NCBI RefSeq assembly: GCF_030063355.1
Contig: NZ_JASISZ010000018.1
Coordinates: 14,656-78,655 of the forward strand
Length of the DNA stretch: 64,000 nucleotides
Reading direction: 5' to 3'
Origin: Streptomyces sp. PH10-H1
GTDB lineage: Bacteria > Actinomycetota > Actinomycetes > Streptomycetales > Streptomycetaceae
Shown piece by piece: positions 8,284-18,195 of the stretch (the stretch's first letter is position 1; every line of letters begins with the position of its first letter). Under the pieces are notes generated by a model that was not told the DNA's origin, ran no database searches, and was given only the letters and a program-made list of their open reading frames with translations. Position numbers and translations under genes: made by a program.

Positions 8284-8404
8284 CAGCCATCCGGTCACCC
8301 GGGTAACGCCGGAAACGACCCCCGAGCCCAGCCCACACCGACCCCGGACCCTGACCCCGATCCCGAGCCGACTCCGAGCCGACTCCGACCTAAGGAAGGC
8401 ACCC

Positions 8405-9004
8405 GTGTACGAAGGCGTGGTTCAGGACCTCATCGACGAACTGGGCAGGCTGCCCGGCGTGGGTCCCAAGAGCGCGCAGCGGATCGCCTTCCACATCCTG
8501 CAGGCGGACCCGGCCGATGTGCGGCGCCTCGCGCACGTCCTGGCGGAGGTCAAGGCCAAGGTGCGGTTCTGCAATATCTGCGGGAATGTCGCCCAGGACG
8601 ACCTGTGCAGGGTCTGCCGTGACCCGCGCCGCGACCTCGCAGTGATCTGCGTGGTCGAGGAGCCCAAGGATGTGGTCGCGGTCGAGCGCACCCGTGAGTT
8701 CCGTGGCAGGTATCACGTACTGGGCGGGGCGATCAGCCCGATCGAGGGCGTCGGTCCCGACGATCTGCGGATCCGGGAGCTGCTGACGCGGCTCGCGGAC
8801 GGCACCGTCACCGAGCTGATTCTGGCGACGGATCCCAATCTTGAAGGTGAAGCGACCGCTACGTACCTGGCCCGCATGGTGAAACCCATGGGGCTGAAGG
8901 TGACGCGACTGGCCAGTGGTCTGCCCGTGGGGGGAGACCTGGAGTATGCCGACGAGGTCACGCTGGGTCGTGCCTTCGAAGGGAGACGACTGCTCGATGT
9001 CTGA
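8405..9004 (+). CDS. recR: Recombination mediator protein RecR
   Basis: 199 residues from the GTG at 8405, the usual length. The helix-hairpin-helix [13 protein letters not shown], the four-cysteine zinc finger (CNICGN... CRVCRD) and the Toprim domain with ICVVEE and [12 protein letters not shown] are all present. Works with RecF and RecO to load RecA on gapped DNA. Its last 8 bases overlap the next gene, so the two are translationally coupled. Confidence 0.96.
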   Translation: MYEGVVQDLIDELGRLPGVGPKSAQRIAFHILQADPADVRRLAHVLAEVKAKVRFCNICGNVAQDDLCRVCRDPRRDLAVICVVEEPKDVVAVERTREFRGRYHVLGGAISPIEGVGPDDLRIRELLTRLADGTVTELILATDPNLEGEATATYLARMVKPMGLKVTRLASGLPVGGDLEYADEVTLGRAFEGRRLLDV

Positions 9005-9704
9005 CACCGCGGTAACCACACAGGACGCGCAGGGCGCGCCGCCGGAACGGGTACCGGAAGTCCAGGAGCCCGACGACTTCGCCGTCCAGATCTGCGACCA
9101 GATCGAGAGCTTCATCCTCTCGGTCCGCGAGGTCGCCAAGGGCGACGACCCGGACAGCGCGGTTCCGTACCTGCTGCTGGAGGTCTCCCAGCTGCTGCTG
9201 GCCGGCGGCCGGCTCGGCGCGCACGAGGACATCGTCCCGGACGAGCGCTACGAGCCCGATATCGGCCCCGAGCCGGACGCCGACGAGCTGCGCCAGCGCC
9301 TCGCCGCGCTGCTGGAGCCCATCGACGTGTACTCGGAGGTCTTCGACCCGTACGTGCCCCGCAGCACGCCCGTCGCCTGCCGGATTTCGGACGATATGGC
9401 CGACGTGGTGATGGATCTCACCCATGGCCTCGCGCACTTCCGCGCGGGCCGGATCAGCGAGGCGCTGTGGTGGTGGCAGTTCTCGTACCTGTCGAACTGG
9501 GGTCCGACGGCCAGCGCCTCGCTGCGCGCGCTGCAGTCCCTGGTCGCGCACGTCCGCCTGGACAGCCCGCTGGACGAGCTGGACGGCCTGGACACGGACG
9601 ATTCGGCGGACGACGAGGAGGCGCTGGCCGAGGAGGCCGGCAAGGTCATGGCGGCCGAGCTCGGCACCCCCCTGGGCCTCCGCGCCCAGCCCGCCACCGG
9701 CTGA
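8997..9704 (+). CDS. DUF5063 family protein
   Basis: 235 residues from the ATG at 8997, which lies inside the last codons of recR. The protein is acidic and helical with a recognisable DUF5063 core ([16 protein letters not shown], then [29 protein letters not shown]) and an Asp/Glu-rich C-terminus. Function is unknown; the steady position after recR in actinobacteria suggests a house-keeping role. No membrane segment or signal peptide is seen. Confidence 0.85.
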   Translation: MSDTAVTTQDAQGAPPERVPEVQEPDDFAVQICDQIESFILSVREVAKGDDPDSAVPYLLLEVSQLLLAGGRLGAHEDIVPDERYEPDIGPEPDADELRQRLAALLEPIDVYSEVFDPYVPRSTPVACRISDDMADVVMDLTHGLAHFRAGRISEALWWWQFSYLSNWGPTASASLRALQSLVAHVRLDSPLDELDGLDTDDSADDEEALAEEAGKVMAAELGTPLGLRAQPATG

Positions 9705-9824
9705 CCACCCGGCCCTCCAGGACCGACGGCAAAGCTCTCCGTCGGCCCGCCACTGGCCGGCCCCCTGGCCGCCGCCGGCGGACCACCCACCCCCTGATCT
9801 GGGGTTATTTCGTTGAGTCCTGGG

Positions 9825-9851
9825 CAGGTGGCCCACCGAGTGGGCCACCTG
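9825..9851. terminator. Hairpin downstream of the DUF5063 gene
   Basis: Perfect 12-bp arms CAGGTGGCCCAC / GTGGGCCACCTG with loop CGA. It is 120 bp after the DUF5063 stop and before the ask promoter region, so it probably ends the dnaX-side transcript. An attenuator role is less likely because a -10-like box lies downstream of it. Confidence 0.65.
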
Positions 9852-9862
9852 TCTCAATATCC

Positions 9863-9916
9863 GGTACTGCGGAGGCCGCCCCGGCCCGCTCGTTAGACTG
9901 AGCCGACCGCAGTACC
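9863..9916 (+). promoter_or_regulatory. ask promoter region with split inverted repeat
   Basis: GGTACTGCGG (9863-9872) and CCGCAGTACC (9907-9916) are a perfect inverted repeat separated by 34 bp. Between them lies TAGACT (9894-9899), a good Streptomyces -10 box, which puts a start point near 9906 and the right arm at the start of the leader. The ask GTG follows at 9938 behind CGAGGAG. The repeat could be an operator spanning the promoter. Confidence 0.45.
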
Positions 9917-9937
9917 AAACCTCCCCGAGGAGCGCAC

Positions 9938-11212
9938 GTGGGCCTTGTCGTGCAGAAGTACGGAGGCTCCTCCGTTGCGGATGCTGAAGGCATCAAGCGC
10001 GTCGCCCGGCGAATCGTCGACACCAAGAAGTCCGGCCATCAGGTCGTCGTCGTGGTGTCAGCGATGGGCGATACGACGGACGAGCTGATCGATCTCGCCG
10101 AGCAGGTGTCTCCGATTCCCGCCGGCCGGGAGTTCGACATGCTGCTGACCGCCGGAGAGCGGATCTCCATGGCGCTGCTGGCGATGGCGATCAAAAATCT
10201 CGGCCATGAGGCGCAGTCGTTCACCGGCAGCCAGGCGGGGGTCATCACCGACTCCGTCCACAACAAGGCGCGGATCATCGACGTGACGCCGGGCCGGATC
10301 CGGACCGCGCTCGACGAGGGCAACATCGCGATCGTGGCCGGCTTCCAGGGGGTGTCCCAGGACAAGAAGGACATCACCACGCTCGGCCGCGGCGGCTCCG
10401 ACACGACCGCGGTGGCGCTGGCCGCCGCGCTCGCCGCCGAGGTGTGCGAGATCTACACGGATGTCGACGGTGTCTTCACCGCCGACCCGCGGGTCGTGAA
10501 AAGGGCCCAGAAGATGGACTGGATCTCGTTCGAGGACATGCTCGAGCTGGCCAGCTCCGGTTCGAAGGTGCTGCTGCACCGCTGTGTCGAGTACGCCCGC
10601 CGTTACAACATCCCGATCCACGTCCGCTCGTCGTTCTCCGGTCTGCCGGGCACCTGGGTCAGCAACGAACCACCACGAGGAGACAAGCCGATGGAGCAGG
10701 CGATCATCTCCGGGGTCTCGCACGACACGTCCGAGGCCAAGATCACGGTCGTCGGAGTGCCGGACAAGCCGGGCGAGGCCGCGATGATCTTCCGGGCCAT
10801 CGCGGACGCCGAGGTCAACATCGACATGGTCGTGCAGAACGTGTCGGCCGCGGCCACCGGCCTGACCGACATCTCCTTCACCCTCCCCAAGACCGAGGGC
10901 CGCAAGGCGATGGACGCGCTCACCAGGGCGCAGGACCGGATCGCGTTCGACTCGCTGCGCTACGACGACCAGATCGGCAAGATCTCGCTGGTCGGCGCGG
11001 GAATGAAGACCAACCCGGGCGTCACGGCGACGTTCTTCGAAGCGCTGTCGAACTCGGGAGTCAACATCGAGCTGATCTCCACCTCGGAGATCCGGATCTC
11101 GGTCGTCACCCGCGCCGATGACGTGAAGCCGGCCGTTCAGGCGGTGCATACCGCGTTCGGGCTCGACAGTGACAGCGACGAAGCGGTCGTCTACGGCGGT
11201 ACGGGCCGATGA
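9938..11212 (+). CDS. ask: Aspartate kinase
   Basis: 424 residues from a GTG behind a CGAGGAG site. The kinase signature KYGGSSVAD is at the N-terminus, the [16 protein letters not shown] nucleotide-binding stretch is central, and two ACT domains fill the C-terminal third. Catalyses phosphorylation of aspartate, the first step towards lysine, threonine, methionine and diaminopimelate. The length and the internal start described separately fit the alpha/beta type of actinobacteria, which is controlled by lysine and threonine. It overlaps asd by 4 bp (ATGA). Confidence 0.95.
   Translation: MGLVVQKYGGSSVADAEGIKRVARRIVDTKKSGHQVVVVVSAMGDTTDELIDLAEQVSPIPAGREFDMLLTAGERISMALLAMAIKNLGHEAQSFTGSQAGVITDSVHNKARIIDVTPGRIRTALDEGNIAIVAGFQGVSQDKKDITTLGRGGSDTTAVALAAALAAEVCEIYTDVDGVFTADPRVVKRAQKMDWISFEDMLELASSGSKVLLHRCVEYARRYNIPIHVRSSFSGLPGTWVSNEPPRGDKPMEQAIISGVSHDTSEAKITVVGVPDKPGEAAMIFRAIADAEVNIDMVVQNVSAAATGLTDISFTLPKTEGRKAMDALTRAQDRIAFDSLRYDDQIGKISLVGAGMKTNPGVTATFFEALSNSGVNIELISTSEIRISVVTRADDVKPAVQAVHTAFGLDSDSDEAVVYGGTGR
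10691..11212 (+). CDS. Aspartate kinase beta subunit from an internal start
   Basis: An in-frame ATG at ask codon 252 is preceded at 7-nt spacing by GAGGAGA (10677-10683), a better ribosome binding site than most in the window. Translation from it gives 173 residues holding only the two ACT domains. In Corynebacterium and some other bacteria, aspartate kinase is an alpha2-beta2 enzyme whose beta chain starts near residue 250 in the same frame, so this is very likely a genuine second product. Seen in sequence: the start and its site; inferred: its use. Confidence 0.65.
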   Translation: MEQAIISGVSHDTSEAKITVVGVPDKPGEAAMIFRAIADAEVNIDMVVQNVSAAATGLTDISFTLPKTEGRKAMDALTRAQDRIAFDSLRYDDQIGKISLVGAGMKTNPGVTATFFEALSNSGVNIELISTSEIRISVVTRADDVKPAVQAVHTAFGLDSDSDEAVVYGGTGR

Positions 11213-12270
11213 GCCGCAAGCCGACTCTGGCCGTCGTCGGTGCGACGGGCGCGGTCGGCACGGTGATGCTGGAGCTGCTCTCCACCCGGCAGGACGTATG
11301 GGGGGAGATCCGGCTGATCGCCTCCGCGCGGTCGGCCGGGCGCAAGCTCGTGGTGCGCGGCACGGAGACCGAGGTCATCGCGCTGACCGAGGAGGCGTTC
11401 GAGGGCGTCGACGTCGCGATGTTCGACGTTCCGGACGAGGTGTCCGCGCAGTGGGCCCCGATCGCCGCCTCCAAGGGCGCGGTCGTGGTGGACAATTCCG
11501 GCGCCTTCCGGATGGATCCCGATGTCCCGCTGGTGGTGCCCGAGGTGAACGCCCACGCGGTGCGGATGCGCCCACGCGGCATCATTTCCAACCCCAACTG
11601 CACGACGCTGTCGATGATCGTGGCGATCGGCGCGCTGCACGCCGAGTTCGGGCTGAGCGAGCTGATCGTCTCCTCGTACCAGGCGGCGTCCGGCGCGGGG
11701 CAGTCCGGCGTGGACACCCTGCGCGACCAGCTGTCCAAGATCGCAGGCACGCAGCTGGGCACCCAGCCGGGCGACGTACGGCGCACGGTCGGCGACTTCG
11801 GACCCTTTCCGGCGCCGCTCGCGCTCAACGTGGTGCCGTGGGCGGGTTCGCTGCGGGAGGACGGCTGGTCCTCGGAGGAGCTCAAGGTCCGGGACGAGTC
11901 GCGGAAGATCCTGGCGCTCCCGGAACTGCGCGTCACCGCCACCTGCGTACGGGTGCCGGTCATCACCACCCACTCGCTGTCCGTGCACGCGCGGTTCGAG
12001 AACGAGGTGACGGTGGAGAAGGCGCACGAGATCCTGCGCAGCGCTCCCGGCGTCGTCGTGACGGACAATCCGGCGGAAGGCGAATTCCCGACCCCCGCCG
12101 ACGTGGTGGGCACCGATCCGACCTGGGTCGGGCGGGTTCGCCGTTCGATGGACGACCCGAACGCGCTCGAACTCTTCGTCTGCGGGGACAATCTTCGCAA
12201 GGGCGCCGCGCTCAACACCGCACAGATCGCCGAGGTCGTGGCGGCCGAGTTCGTGGATTCGCACACATGA
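11209..12270 (+). CDS. asd: Aspartate-semialdehyde dehydrogenase
   Basis: 353 residues. N-terminal NAD(P) fold with [16 protein letters not shown] at about 7-22, the catalytic cysteine in SNPNCTT and the substrate-binding region [10 protein letters not shown]. Reduces aspartyl phosphate to the semialdehyde, the second step after aspartate kinase; the two genes overlap by 4 bp and form one operon. Length is normal for the family. Confidence 0.95.
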   Translation: MSRKPTLAVVGATGAVGTVMLELLSTRQDVWGEIRLIASARSAGRKLVVRGTETEVIALTEEAFEGVDVAMFDVPDEVSAQWAPIAASKGAVVVDNSGAFRMDPDVPLVVPEVNAHAVRMRPRGIISNPNCTTLSMIVAIGALHAEFGLSELIVSSYQAASGAGQSGVDTLRDQLSKIAGTQLGTQPGDVRRTVGDFGPFPAPLALNVVPWAGSLREDGWSSEELKVRDESRKILALPELRVTATCVRVPVITTHSLSVHARFENEVTVEKAHEILRSAPGVVVTDNPAEGEFPTPADVVGTDPTWVGRVRRSMDDPNALELFVCGDNLRKGAALNTAQIAEVVAAEFVDSHT

Positions 12271-12281
12271 TGTGATCAACT

Positions 12282-12297
12282 TTGTGGTCTGGACCAC
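12282..12297. promoter_or_regulatory. DasR-like palindrome downstream of asd
   Basis: TTGTGGTCTGGACCAC, with arms GTGGTC and GACCAC around TG. The core TGGTCTGGACCACT differs at one base from TGGTCTAGACCACT, the core of the DasR (GntR family) responsive element known in Streptomyces. It lies 14 bp after the asd stop and about 250 bp before the sigma factor gene, so it could act on either the sigma gene or as a roadblock. Binding is inference. Confidence 0.4.
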
Positions 12298-12547
12298 TTG
12301 AAGTGGCTCTCGGCCCGTTGGACAATTTCGCTCCCTGGCCTCTGCAACCGGCAGATGATGGGGAGCGTCTTTGTGTCAGCGCACTGCCCTACCGTGCTGC
12401 GTGCCGGGCGTGTTGGGCGGTCGCATCTCGTGCCTGATCAAAAGGGCGCATTGGGGAAGAGTTGGTACGCATGGGGATATCCGACGCCACATCAAAGGCG
12501 ATGCCTTGCGCGTACAACCCTGACGGGGGGACGCGTGTCCAACAGTC

Positions 12548-13231
12548 GTGGCAGAGGCACTGGGTATCGAGACGGCTCTTGGTCGGAGCAGCGCTCCGGC
12601 GCGCGTGCCGCGCTCCCGTACGCCCGGTCGCACGCCAGGCCGGCCACGTACATCCGGCGGGATGCCGGTGATCGCGCCCTGGCCCATCGTGCGCGTGCCG
12701 TCCGAGCTGGGTGCTGACGCCACGATGGCCGTCGGCACCACGGTCGACCACCTCACCGAGACCTACCGTGCCCACTACCGGTCGCTGCTCGGCCTCGCCG
12801 CACTGCTGCTGGACGACACCGCCTCCTGTGAGGATGTCGTCCAGGAGGCGTTCATCCGCGTCCACTCCGCGCGCAGCCGGGTGCGTGACCCCGAGAAGAC
12901 CCTCGCCTACCTCCGGCAGACGGTGGTCAATCTCTCCAGGTCAGCGCTCCGGCGGCGCATCCTGGGTCTCAAGCTCCTCTCCAAGCCCATGCCCCTGGTC
13001 GACATGCCGAGCGCGGAAGAGGGCGCCTACGAGATCCTGGAGCGTGACCAGCTCAAGACCGCCATGCGCTCCCTCCAGCGCCGTCAGCGCGAGGTTCTCG
13101 TGCTGCGCTATTTCGCGGACATGACCGAGGCGCAGGTCGCCGAGACGCTCGGAATTTCCCTGGGCTCGGTGAAGGCGTACGGTTCCCGTGGCCTCGCGGC
13201 GCTTCGCATCGCGATGGAGGCGACCGTATGA
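12548..13231 (+). CDS. ECF-type (SigE family) RNA polymerase sigma factor
   Basis: 227 residues from the GTG at 12548; a shorter product from the ATG at 12662 or 12725 cannot be excluded, since the first 60 residues are Arg/Pro-rich. Region 2 (HYRSLLGLAALLLDD... EDVVQEAFIRVH) and region 4 (LQRRQREVLVLRYFADMTEAQVAETLGISLGSVKAYGSRG) are clear; there is no region 3 domain. Coupled by ATGA to the following membrane protein, which may act as its regulator. The 277-bp gap upstream holds a DasR-like palindrome but no further gene that I can support. Confidence 0.88.
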   Translation: MAEALGIETALGRSSAPARVPRSRTPGRTPGRPRTSGGMPVIAPWPIVRVPSELGADATMAVGTTVDHLTETYRAHYRSLLGLAALLLDDTASCEDVVQEAFIRVHSARSRVRDPEKTLAYLRQTVVNLSRSALRRRILGLKLLSKPMPLVDMPSAEEGAYEILERDQLKTAMRSLQRRQREVLVLRYFADMTEAQVAETLGISLGSVKAYGSRGLAALRIAMEATV

Positions 13232-14358
13232 CCACCCCCTACGACTCCCGTGGCATGGATCCAGATAACCGCGAATTCACCGAAGAGACCGAAGAATCCG
13301 CCCGCACACGCTCCACCCCCGAGGCAGGGAAGAGCCTCTGGCCAGGGAAGAGCATCGGGTCAGGGAAGAGCCTCGATGAGCTGGCCCTGCGCCGGCTGAT
13401 GAAGGACGCGGTCCAGGGCATCGAGCCCGCGCCCGACGCGCTCGACCACCTGCGGCACGCGGTTCCGGCCCGCAGGACCCGCCGCCGCCAGGCCGCGGCC
13501 GGCGTGGCCGCCGCGGTCCTGCTCGTGTGCACCGCCGTACCGGCCCTGCTGCATGCCGCGAACACCGCGAACCAGGAGGACACCACCTCGGCCGCGGCCA
13601 GCTCCCATCAGCCGCAGCAGAGCTCCGGCCAGGGGCAGAGCGGCCAGGACGGCACGGGCTGGTCCACCGGCCCCGAGGGCGGGGAGAGCGCCGAGCCCAC
13701 CCCGTCGACGGCAGTCCCGCCCTCGCCCACCACCAGGAACGAGCACGGCACCACGGTCGCCCCGACGGCCAGCGGCACCAGCGGCCGCGCCGCGCCGGCC
13801 TGTGTCCGCGCCCAGCTCGGCGACGGCGCGAGCAAGACCGGTGCTCCGGACGGCAAGGGCAACATCTACGGCTGGTTCCGGGTCGCCAACGTCTCGACGA
13901 AGATCTGCGTCGTCAAGAGCGGCGGCGCCGTCACCGCTACCGCCCAGGGCAGCGCCGACTCGACGAAGATCCAGGTCGTGGAGCACAGCACGGGCGACCC
14001 GGCCACCGGCCTGCCCGTCGTCGCGGCCGCCCCATTGCTCCTGCAGCCGGGCCAGACGTACGAGGTCCGGTTCGCCTGGGTGCCGGACGCCGCCGGTCCC
14101 AACGGCTGCCCGGTCCCGCCGACGCCGACACCCACCCAGACCACCGTCGGCGGCGCCACCGCCGGCTCGGCGGGCAGCGCCACCGCCGGCAGCACGGCGA
14201 ACACCCCGGCCGCGGCCGATGTGCCGCCCACCCCGGCCCCGGCGAGCGTCGAGATCAGCCACACCCCGGAGGCGGGAGCACCGGCCGTCGCCGACACGAC
14301 GATTCCCGGCGCGTGCGCCGGGACGATCTACAAGACGACGGCACTCACGGCGCCGTAG
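13228..14358 (+). CDS. Single-pass membrane protein coupled to the sigma factor, possible anti-sigma factor
   Basis: 376 residues overlapping the sigma gene by 4 bp. A cytoplasmic N-terminus of about 85 residues is followed by an Arg-rich stop and a membrane segment at about 89-111, a low-complexity Ser/Pro/Thr linker and an exported domain (ACVRAQLGDGAS... GQTYEVRFAWV) resembling DUF4232-type beta domains, then another Pro/Ala-rich stretch. Size and topology fit an anti-sigma or sensor partner, but no zinc anti-sigma motif (HxxxCxxC) is seen. Codons 33-49 arise from three tandem copies of CAGGGAAGAGC with an 18-bp period. Confidence 0.75.
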   Translation: MTTPYDSRGMDPDNREFTEETEESARTRSTPEAGKSLWPGKSIGSGKSLDELALRRLMKDAVQGIEPAPDALDHLRHAVPARRTRRRQAAAGVAAAVLLVCTAVPALLHAANTANQEDTTSAAASSHQPQQSSGQGQSGQDGTGWSTGPEGGESAEPTPSTAVPPSPTTRNEHGTTVAPTASGTSGRAAPACVRAQLGDGASKTGAPDGKGNIYGWFRVANVSTKICVVKSGGAVTATAQGSADSTKIQVVEHSTGDPATGLPVVAAAPLLLQPGQTYEVRFAWVPDAAGPNGCPVPPTPTPTQTTVGGATAGSAGSATAGSTANTPAAADVPPTPAPASVEISHTPEAGAPAVADTTIPGACAGTIYKTTALTAP

Positions 14359-14516
14359 GGGGCCGGCGGGTGCCTGCGGGGGAGGAGCGACGTCCCGGCG
14401 AGGTCCCGCGGTGGCCCTCACGAAGTCCCGGCGAGGTCCCGGCGGCGGAGGAGCGCGGGGTGTGGGGCGCGGGTCCCGGTGGAGTCCACCGGCCGCGCTC
14501 CCCGTACCGTTGAGGC

Positions 14517-15392
14517 GTGTACCGGTTTCTGCTGACCCCGCGCTGGCTGGGAGTCCATCTCTTCGTCGTGCTCGCCGTGCCGTTCTGCATCTTCATGGGC
14601 AGCTGGCAACTGAGCCGCTTCGAGGCACGGATGAACAGCCACCACGCCGCCGAGCAGGCACCCAGGGCCGCCGCGTCCGCCGCCCCGGTCCCGCTCGCCG
14701 CCGTCCTCCCGGACACCAAGGCGCAGGTCACCCAGGACACCTCCGGCCGTACGGTCACCGCGACCGGCCGCTACGACACCGGCCACCAGTTCCTGGTCCC
14801 CGGCCGTGACCTCGGCGACCGCACCGGCTACTACGTCCTCACCCCGCTGCGCACGACCGGCGGCGCGGCCCTGCCTGTCGTCCGCGGCTGGCTGCCCGGT
14901 GCCGCCCCCTCCGCCGCCCCCTCCGCCGCCTCGTCCGCCACCGTCGTCGGCATTCCGGCGGCGCCCGGTGGTGACGTCACCGTCTCCGGCGCGCTGCAGT
15001 CCCCCGAGAACACCGGCACCCAAGGCGTCCAGTCCGGCGGCGGGCTTCCGCAGGGCCAGCTCGGCATGATCAGCGCTGCTTCCCTGGTCAACGTCCTGCC
15101 GTATGACGTCTACAGCGGCTGGATCACGCTCACCGAGACCACCGCGCCGCTCACACCGGTACCGCCGGCGGCCCCCGGGAACACCGGGCTCGACCTGAAG
15201 GCCTTCCAGAACCTCGGGTACACCGGCGAGTGGTTCGTCTTCGCCGGCTTCGTCGTCTTCATGTGGTTCCGGCTGGTCCGCCGCGAGGCCGAACTGCGCG
15301 CGGACACCGCGCTGGGCCTCATCCCGGACGAGGACGTGTCTCCGGTGGTGTCCCCGGGCAGGTTGGAGGATTCCAGCCTGCCCGGGGACTGA
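14517..15392 (+). CDS. SURF1 family protein
   Basis: 291 residues from a GTG. Two membrane segments, about 9-27 and 238-257, flank an external domain, the topology of SURF1/Shy1. The N-terminal FLLTPRWLGVHLFVVLAVPFC and GSWQLSRFEAR are the family signature. SURF1 proteins help assemble cytochrome c oxidase. Family members in actinobacteria have this size. The 158-bp gap before it contains two copies of GTCCCGGCGAGGTCCCG and no gene. Confidence 0.9.
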   Translation: MYRFLLTPRWLGVHLFVVLAVPFCIFMGSWQLSRFEARMNSHHAAEQAPRAAASAAPVPLAAVLPDTKAQVTQDTSGRTVTATGRYDTGHQFLVPGRDLGDRTGYYVLTPLRTTGGAALPVVRGWLPGAAPSAAPSAASSATVVGIPAAPGGDVTVSGALQSPENTGTQGVQSGGGLPQGQLGMISAASLVNVLPYDVYSGWITLTETTAPLTPVPPAAPGNTGLDLKAFQNLGYTGEWFVFAGFVVFMWFRLVRREAELRADTALGLIPDEDVSPVVSPGRLEDSSLPGD

Positions 15393-15423
15393 GGGCGAGG
15401 GACGGACCGGCTCGGACAGCCGA

Positions 15424-17220
15424 CTAGCGCGCGTGCTTCATCGCGAAGGCCAGCTCCAGGCGCACCTGCTTGATCCGCTCCTCGACGACGAGCGAGCCGT
15501 GCCCCGCGTCGTACCGGTACACCTCGTGCACCTTGCCCAGACCCGCCAGCCGCTCGACGTAGTTGTCGATCTGGCGTATCGGGCAGCGCGGGTCGTTCAT
15601 GCCCGCCGAGATGTACACCGGCGCCGTCACCTGCTCGACGTACGTGATCGGTGACGATGCCTCGTACCGGTCCGGGACCTCCTGGGGCGAACCGCCGAAG
15701 AGCGTGCGGTCCAGCGACTTGAGGGCCTCCATCTCGTCGGCGTACGAGGTGATGTAGTCGGCGACCGGTACGGCCGCGAGACCCGCCGTCCAGGCGGCGG
15801 GCTGCGTGCCGAGCCCCAGCAGCGTCAGATAGCCGCCCCACGAACCGCCGGAGAGCACCAGCCTCTCCGGATCGGCCAGCCCCGAGCCGACGGCCCAGTC
15901 GCGGACCGCCGCCACGTCCTCCAGCTCGATCAGCCCGACGCGGTGTTTCAGCGCGTCCGTCCACTCGCGCCCGTAGCCGGTGGAACCGCGGTAGTTGAGC
16001 CGTACGACGGCGAAGCCGTGGTCGACCCAGGCCGCGGGGCCGGCCGCGAAGGCGTCGGAGTCGTGCCAGGCGGGACCGCCGTGGACCTCGAAGATCGCCG
16101 GGAAGGGTCCCTCCCCCTCCGGCTTCTGGATGAGAGCGTGCACCGGTCCGCCGGGGCCGTCCACCCACACGTCCTCGACGGGTACGGAGGCCGGGGCCTT
16201 GAGACCCGGCGCCTCCAGCACCACCTCACCCGTCGTGGACCGCACCACGGGCGGCCGCTGCGCGGACGACCACAGGTACTCCACCGACCCGTCCGGGCGC
16301 GCCGTGGCGCTGCTCACCGTCCCCGGCGGGGTCTCCATACGGATGAGCGCGCCCTGGGCGGGATCGGCGCGCAGGTCGTAGCGGTACATCTCGCTCCGGG
16401 CCTGGAACGAGTGCACGACGAGCAGCGCGGAACCGTCGGGGAACCACTCGGCGGAGACATCGCCCGGCAGATCGATCGCCAGCGCGGTCTCCTCGCCGGT
16501 CGCCACGTCCCACACCATCGGCAGCCAGCGTCCGGCCCGCTGGTGCCCGACCAGCAGCCGGGTGTCCCCGGCCACCGGCGCGAAGCCCAGGCAGTCGAGA
16601 CCGAGTTCCTCGGTGCCGCCCCGGGAGTCGTCCAGCTCGGCGACGGTCGAGCCGTCCAGGCGCACCACGCGCAGCGCACCGTGCATCGCGTCGCCGAACT
16701 CCGTGTGCTCGATGGCGATCAGCGTGCCGTCCTCCGACAGATCGCCGACCCCGGCGGACTCCGCGTGCCGGTAGATCTCGGCCGGCGCGGAACCGGGCCG
16801 CACCACGTGGATGGACGTGCCCTCCTCGTCCGTCGACCGGCCGATCGCCACGGTCCCGTCAGCGCCGAGTACCAGGCCGGCCGGGTACGAGGCGTCGAGG
16901 CCGGGCGTGGCCGGCTCGTCCTCACCGCCGCCGAACGGCTGGCGCATCCACACCCCGAACTCATCGCCGTCGGTGTCCGAGAACCACCACACCCACTCCC
17001 CGTCGCGGGACAGCGTGCCGTCCGTCGTGCCGTTCGGCCGGTCCGTCGCCTGGCGCTGCTCACCGGTGGTCCGGTCCCAGGCGTACAGCTCGTACGTGCC
17101 AGTCGCGTTCGATACGAAGAGGCAGCGCTCCGGCGCGTCCTCCGCCCATTCCGGCAACCCCACCCGAGGCGCACGGAACCGCTTTTCCCACTCCGGCATG
17201 GCAGCCGTGACATCGCTCAT
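15424..17220 (-). CDS. S9 family (prolyl oligopeptidase-like) serine peptidase
   Basis: 598 residues from an ATG. The N-terminal 330 residues form a WD/beta-propeller-like region (repeated WxxxTGEE-type motifs), followed by an alpha/beta hydrolase domain with nucleophile Ser460 in GGSWGGYL, Asp543 in MNDPRCP and His574 in AGHGS. No signal peptide, so a cytoplasmic acylaminoacyl- or oligopeptidase is expected. Convergent with the SURF1 gene and divergent from the methyltransferase gene, 54 bp apart. Confidence 0.92.
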   Translation of the reverse strand: MSDVTAAMPEWEKRFRAPRVGLPEWAEDAPERCLFVSNATGTYELYAWDRTTGEQRQATDRPNGTTDGTLSRDGEWVWWFSDTDGDEFGVWMRQPFGGGEDEPATPGLDASYPAGLVLGADGTVAIGRSTDEEGTSIHVVRPGSAPAEIYRHAESAGVGDLSEDGTLIAIEHTEFGDAMHGALRVVRLDGSTVAELDDSRGGTEELGLDCLGFAPVAGDTRLLVGHQRAGRWLPMVWDVATGEETALAIDLPGDVSAEWFPDGSALLVVHSFQARSEMYRYDLRADPAQGALIRMETPPGTVSSATARPDGSVEYLWSSAQRPPVVRSTTGEVVLEAPGLKAPASVPVEDVWVDGPGGPVHALIQKPEGEGPFPAIFEVHGGPAWHDSDAFAAGPAAWVDHGFAVVRLNYRGSTGYGREWTDALKHRVGLIELEDVAAVRDWAVGSGLADPERLVLSGGSWGGYLTLLGLGTQPAAWTAGLAAVPVADYITSYADEMEALKSLDRTLFGGSPQEVPDRYEASSPITYVEQVTAPVYISAGMNDPRCPIRQIDNYVERLAGLGKVHEVYRYDAGHGSLVVEERIKQVRLELAFAMKHAR

Positions 17221-17274
17221 GGCTCCATCAAACCCGATGGCCGGGCGTCGTAACCCCGGCTAGGGTCACTCCCC

Positions 17275-18129
17275 ATGTACACGAGGACCCCGGAGGACTG
17301 GCGCGAAGCGAATCGCGCCAGGTGGGACGAGCGCGTGCCGATCCATACCGCGAGCGAGTACTACGACCTCGACAGCTTCCGGGCCGGCCAGGACGTGATC
17401 CGCCCCTTCGAGGCGGCGGAAGTGGGCTCCGTCACCGGAAAGTCCCTGCTGCACCTGCAGTGCCACATCGGTCTGGACACCCTCTCCTGGTCCCGCTGCG
17501 GCGCCTCCCGGGTCGTCGGCCTGGACTTCTCAGAACCGGCCATCGAGGCCGCCCGCGATCTGGCCGCCGACCTGGGCCTCACGCCCGACCAGGCGTCCTT
17601 CGTCGCCGCCGATGTGTACGACGCGGCCGAGGCCGTCCCCGACTCCTCCTACGACATCGTCTACACCGGCACCGGCGCCCTGTGCTGGCTCCCCGACATG
17701 GGCCGCTGGGCCGAGACCGCCGCCTCGCTCGTCGCGCCCGGCGGCTTCCTCTACCTCGCCGAGTTCCATCCGCTCACCGACGCCCTCGACGACGCGACGG
17801 GCTCACGGATCGCCCACGACTACTTCGGCCGCGACGCGTGGGTCGACGAGGCCCCGGGCACGTACGCGGACTACGACGCCCCCACGGTCAACAACCGCAG
17901 CATCGAGTGGCAGCACACTCTCGGCGAGGTCGTCACCGCCATCGCCGCCACCGGCCTGCGCCTGGAATTCCTCCACGAGCACGACGCGACGCTCTTCCGC
18001 CGCTTCGAGACCCTCGAGCGGGGTGCGGGTGGCGAGGACCGCGGTGATGGCTTCTACCGGCTGCCGCCCGGCAGCCCGCGCGTGCCCCTGATGTACTCGC
18101 TGCGGGCGTCCCGCCCGGCCGACGGCTGA
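17275..18129 (+). CDS. Class I SAM-dependent methyltransferase
   Basis: 284 residues from an ATG. The SAM-binding loop LHLQCHIGLDTLSWSR and the acidic end of strand 2 in VVGLDFSEPAIEAAR are visible, as is the post-motif region DIVYTGTGALCWLPDMGRWA. The substrate is unknown. A TAGGGT box 13 bp before the ATG suggests a leaderless or very short-leader transcript. It is the last core-chromosome gene before the island boundary. Confidence 0.88.
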   Translation: MYTRTPEDWREANRARWDERVPIHTASEYYDLDSFRAGQDVIRPFEAAEVGSVTGKSLLHLQCHIGLDTLSWSRCGASRVVGLDFSEPAIEAARDLAADLGLTPDQASFVAADVYDAAEAVPDSSYDIVYTGTGALCWLPDMGRWAETAASLVAPGGFLYLAEFHPLTDALDDATGSRIAHDYFGRDAWVDEAPGTYADYDAPTVNNRSIEWQHTLGEVVTAIAATGLRLEFLHEHDATLFRRFETLERGAGGEDRGDGFYRLPPGSPRVPLMYSLRASRPADG

Positions 18130-18195
18130 TCGCGGGGGATCCGGCGGGGGAACCGGAGGACGGCCGTCCCGCCGTCCGGACCGATCCGCGACCCG

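Noticed and set aside
13553-14809. 418-residue Arg/Pro-rich frame over the membrane protein gene
   Set aside because: Typical out-of-frame reading of high-GC coding DNA; no start signal and extreme composition.
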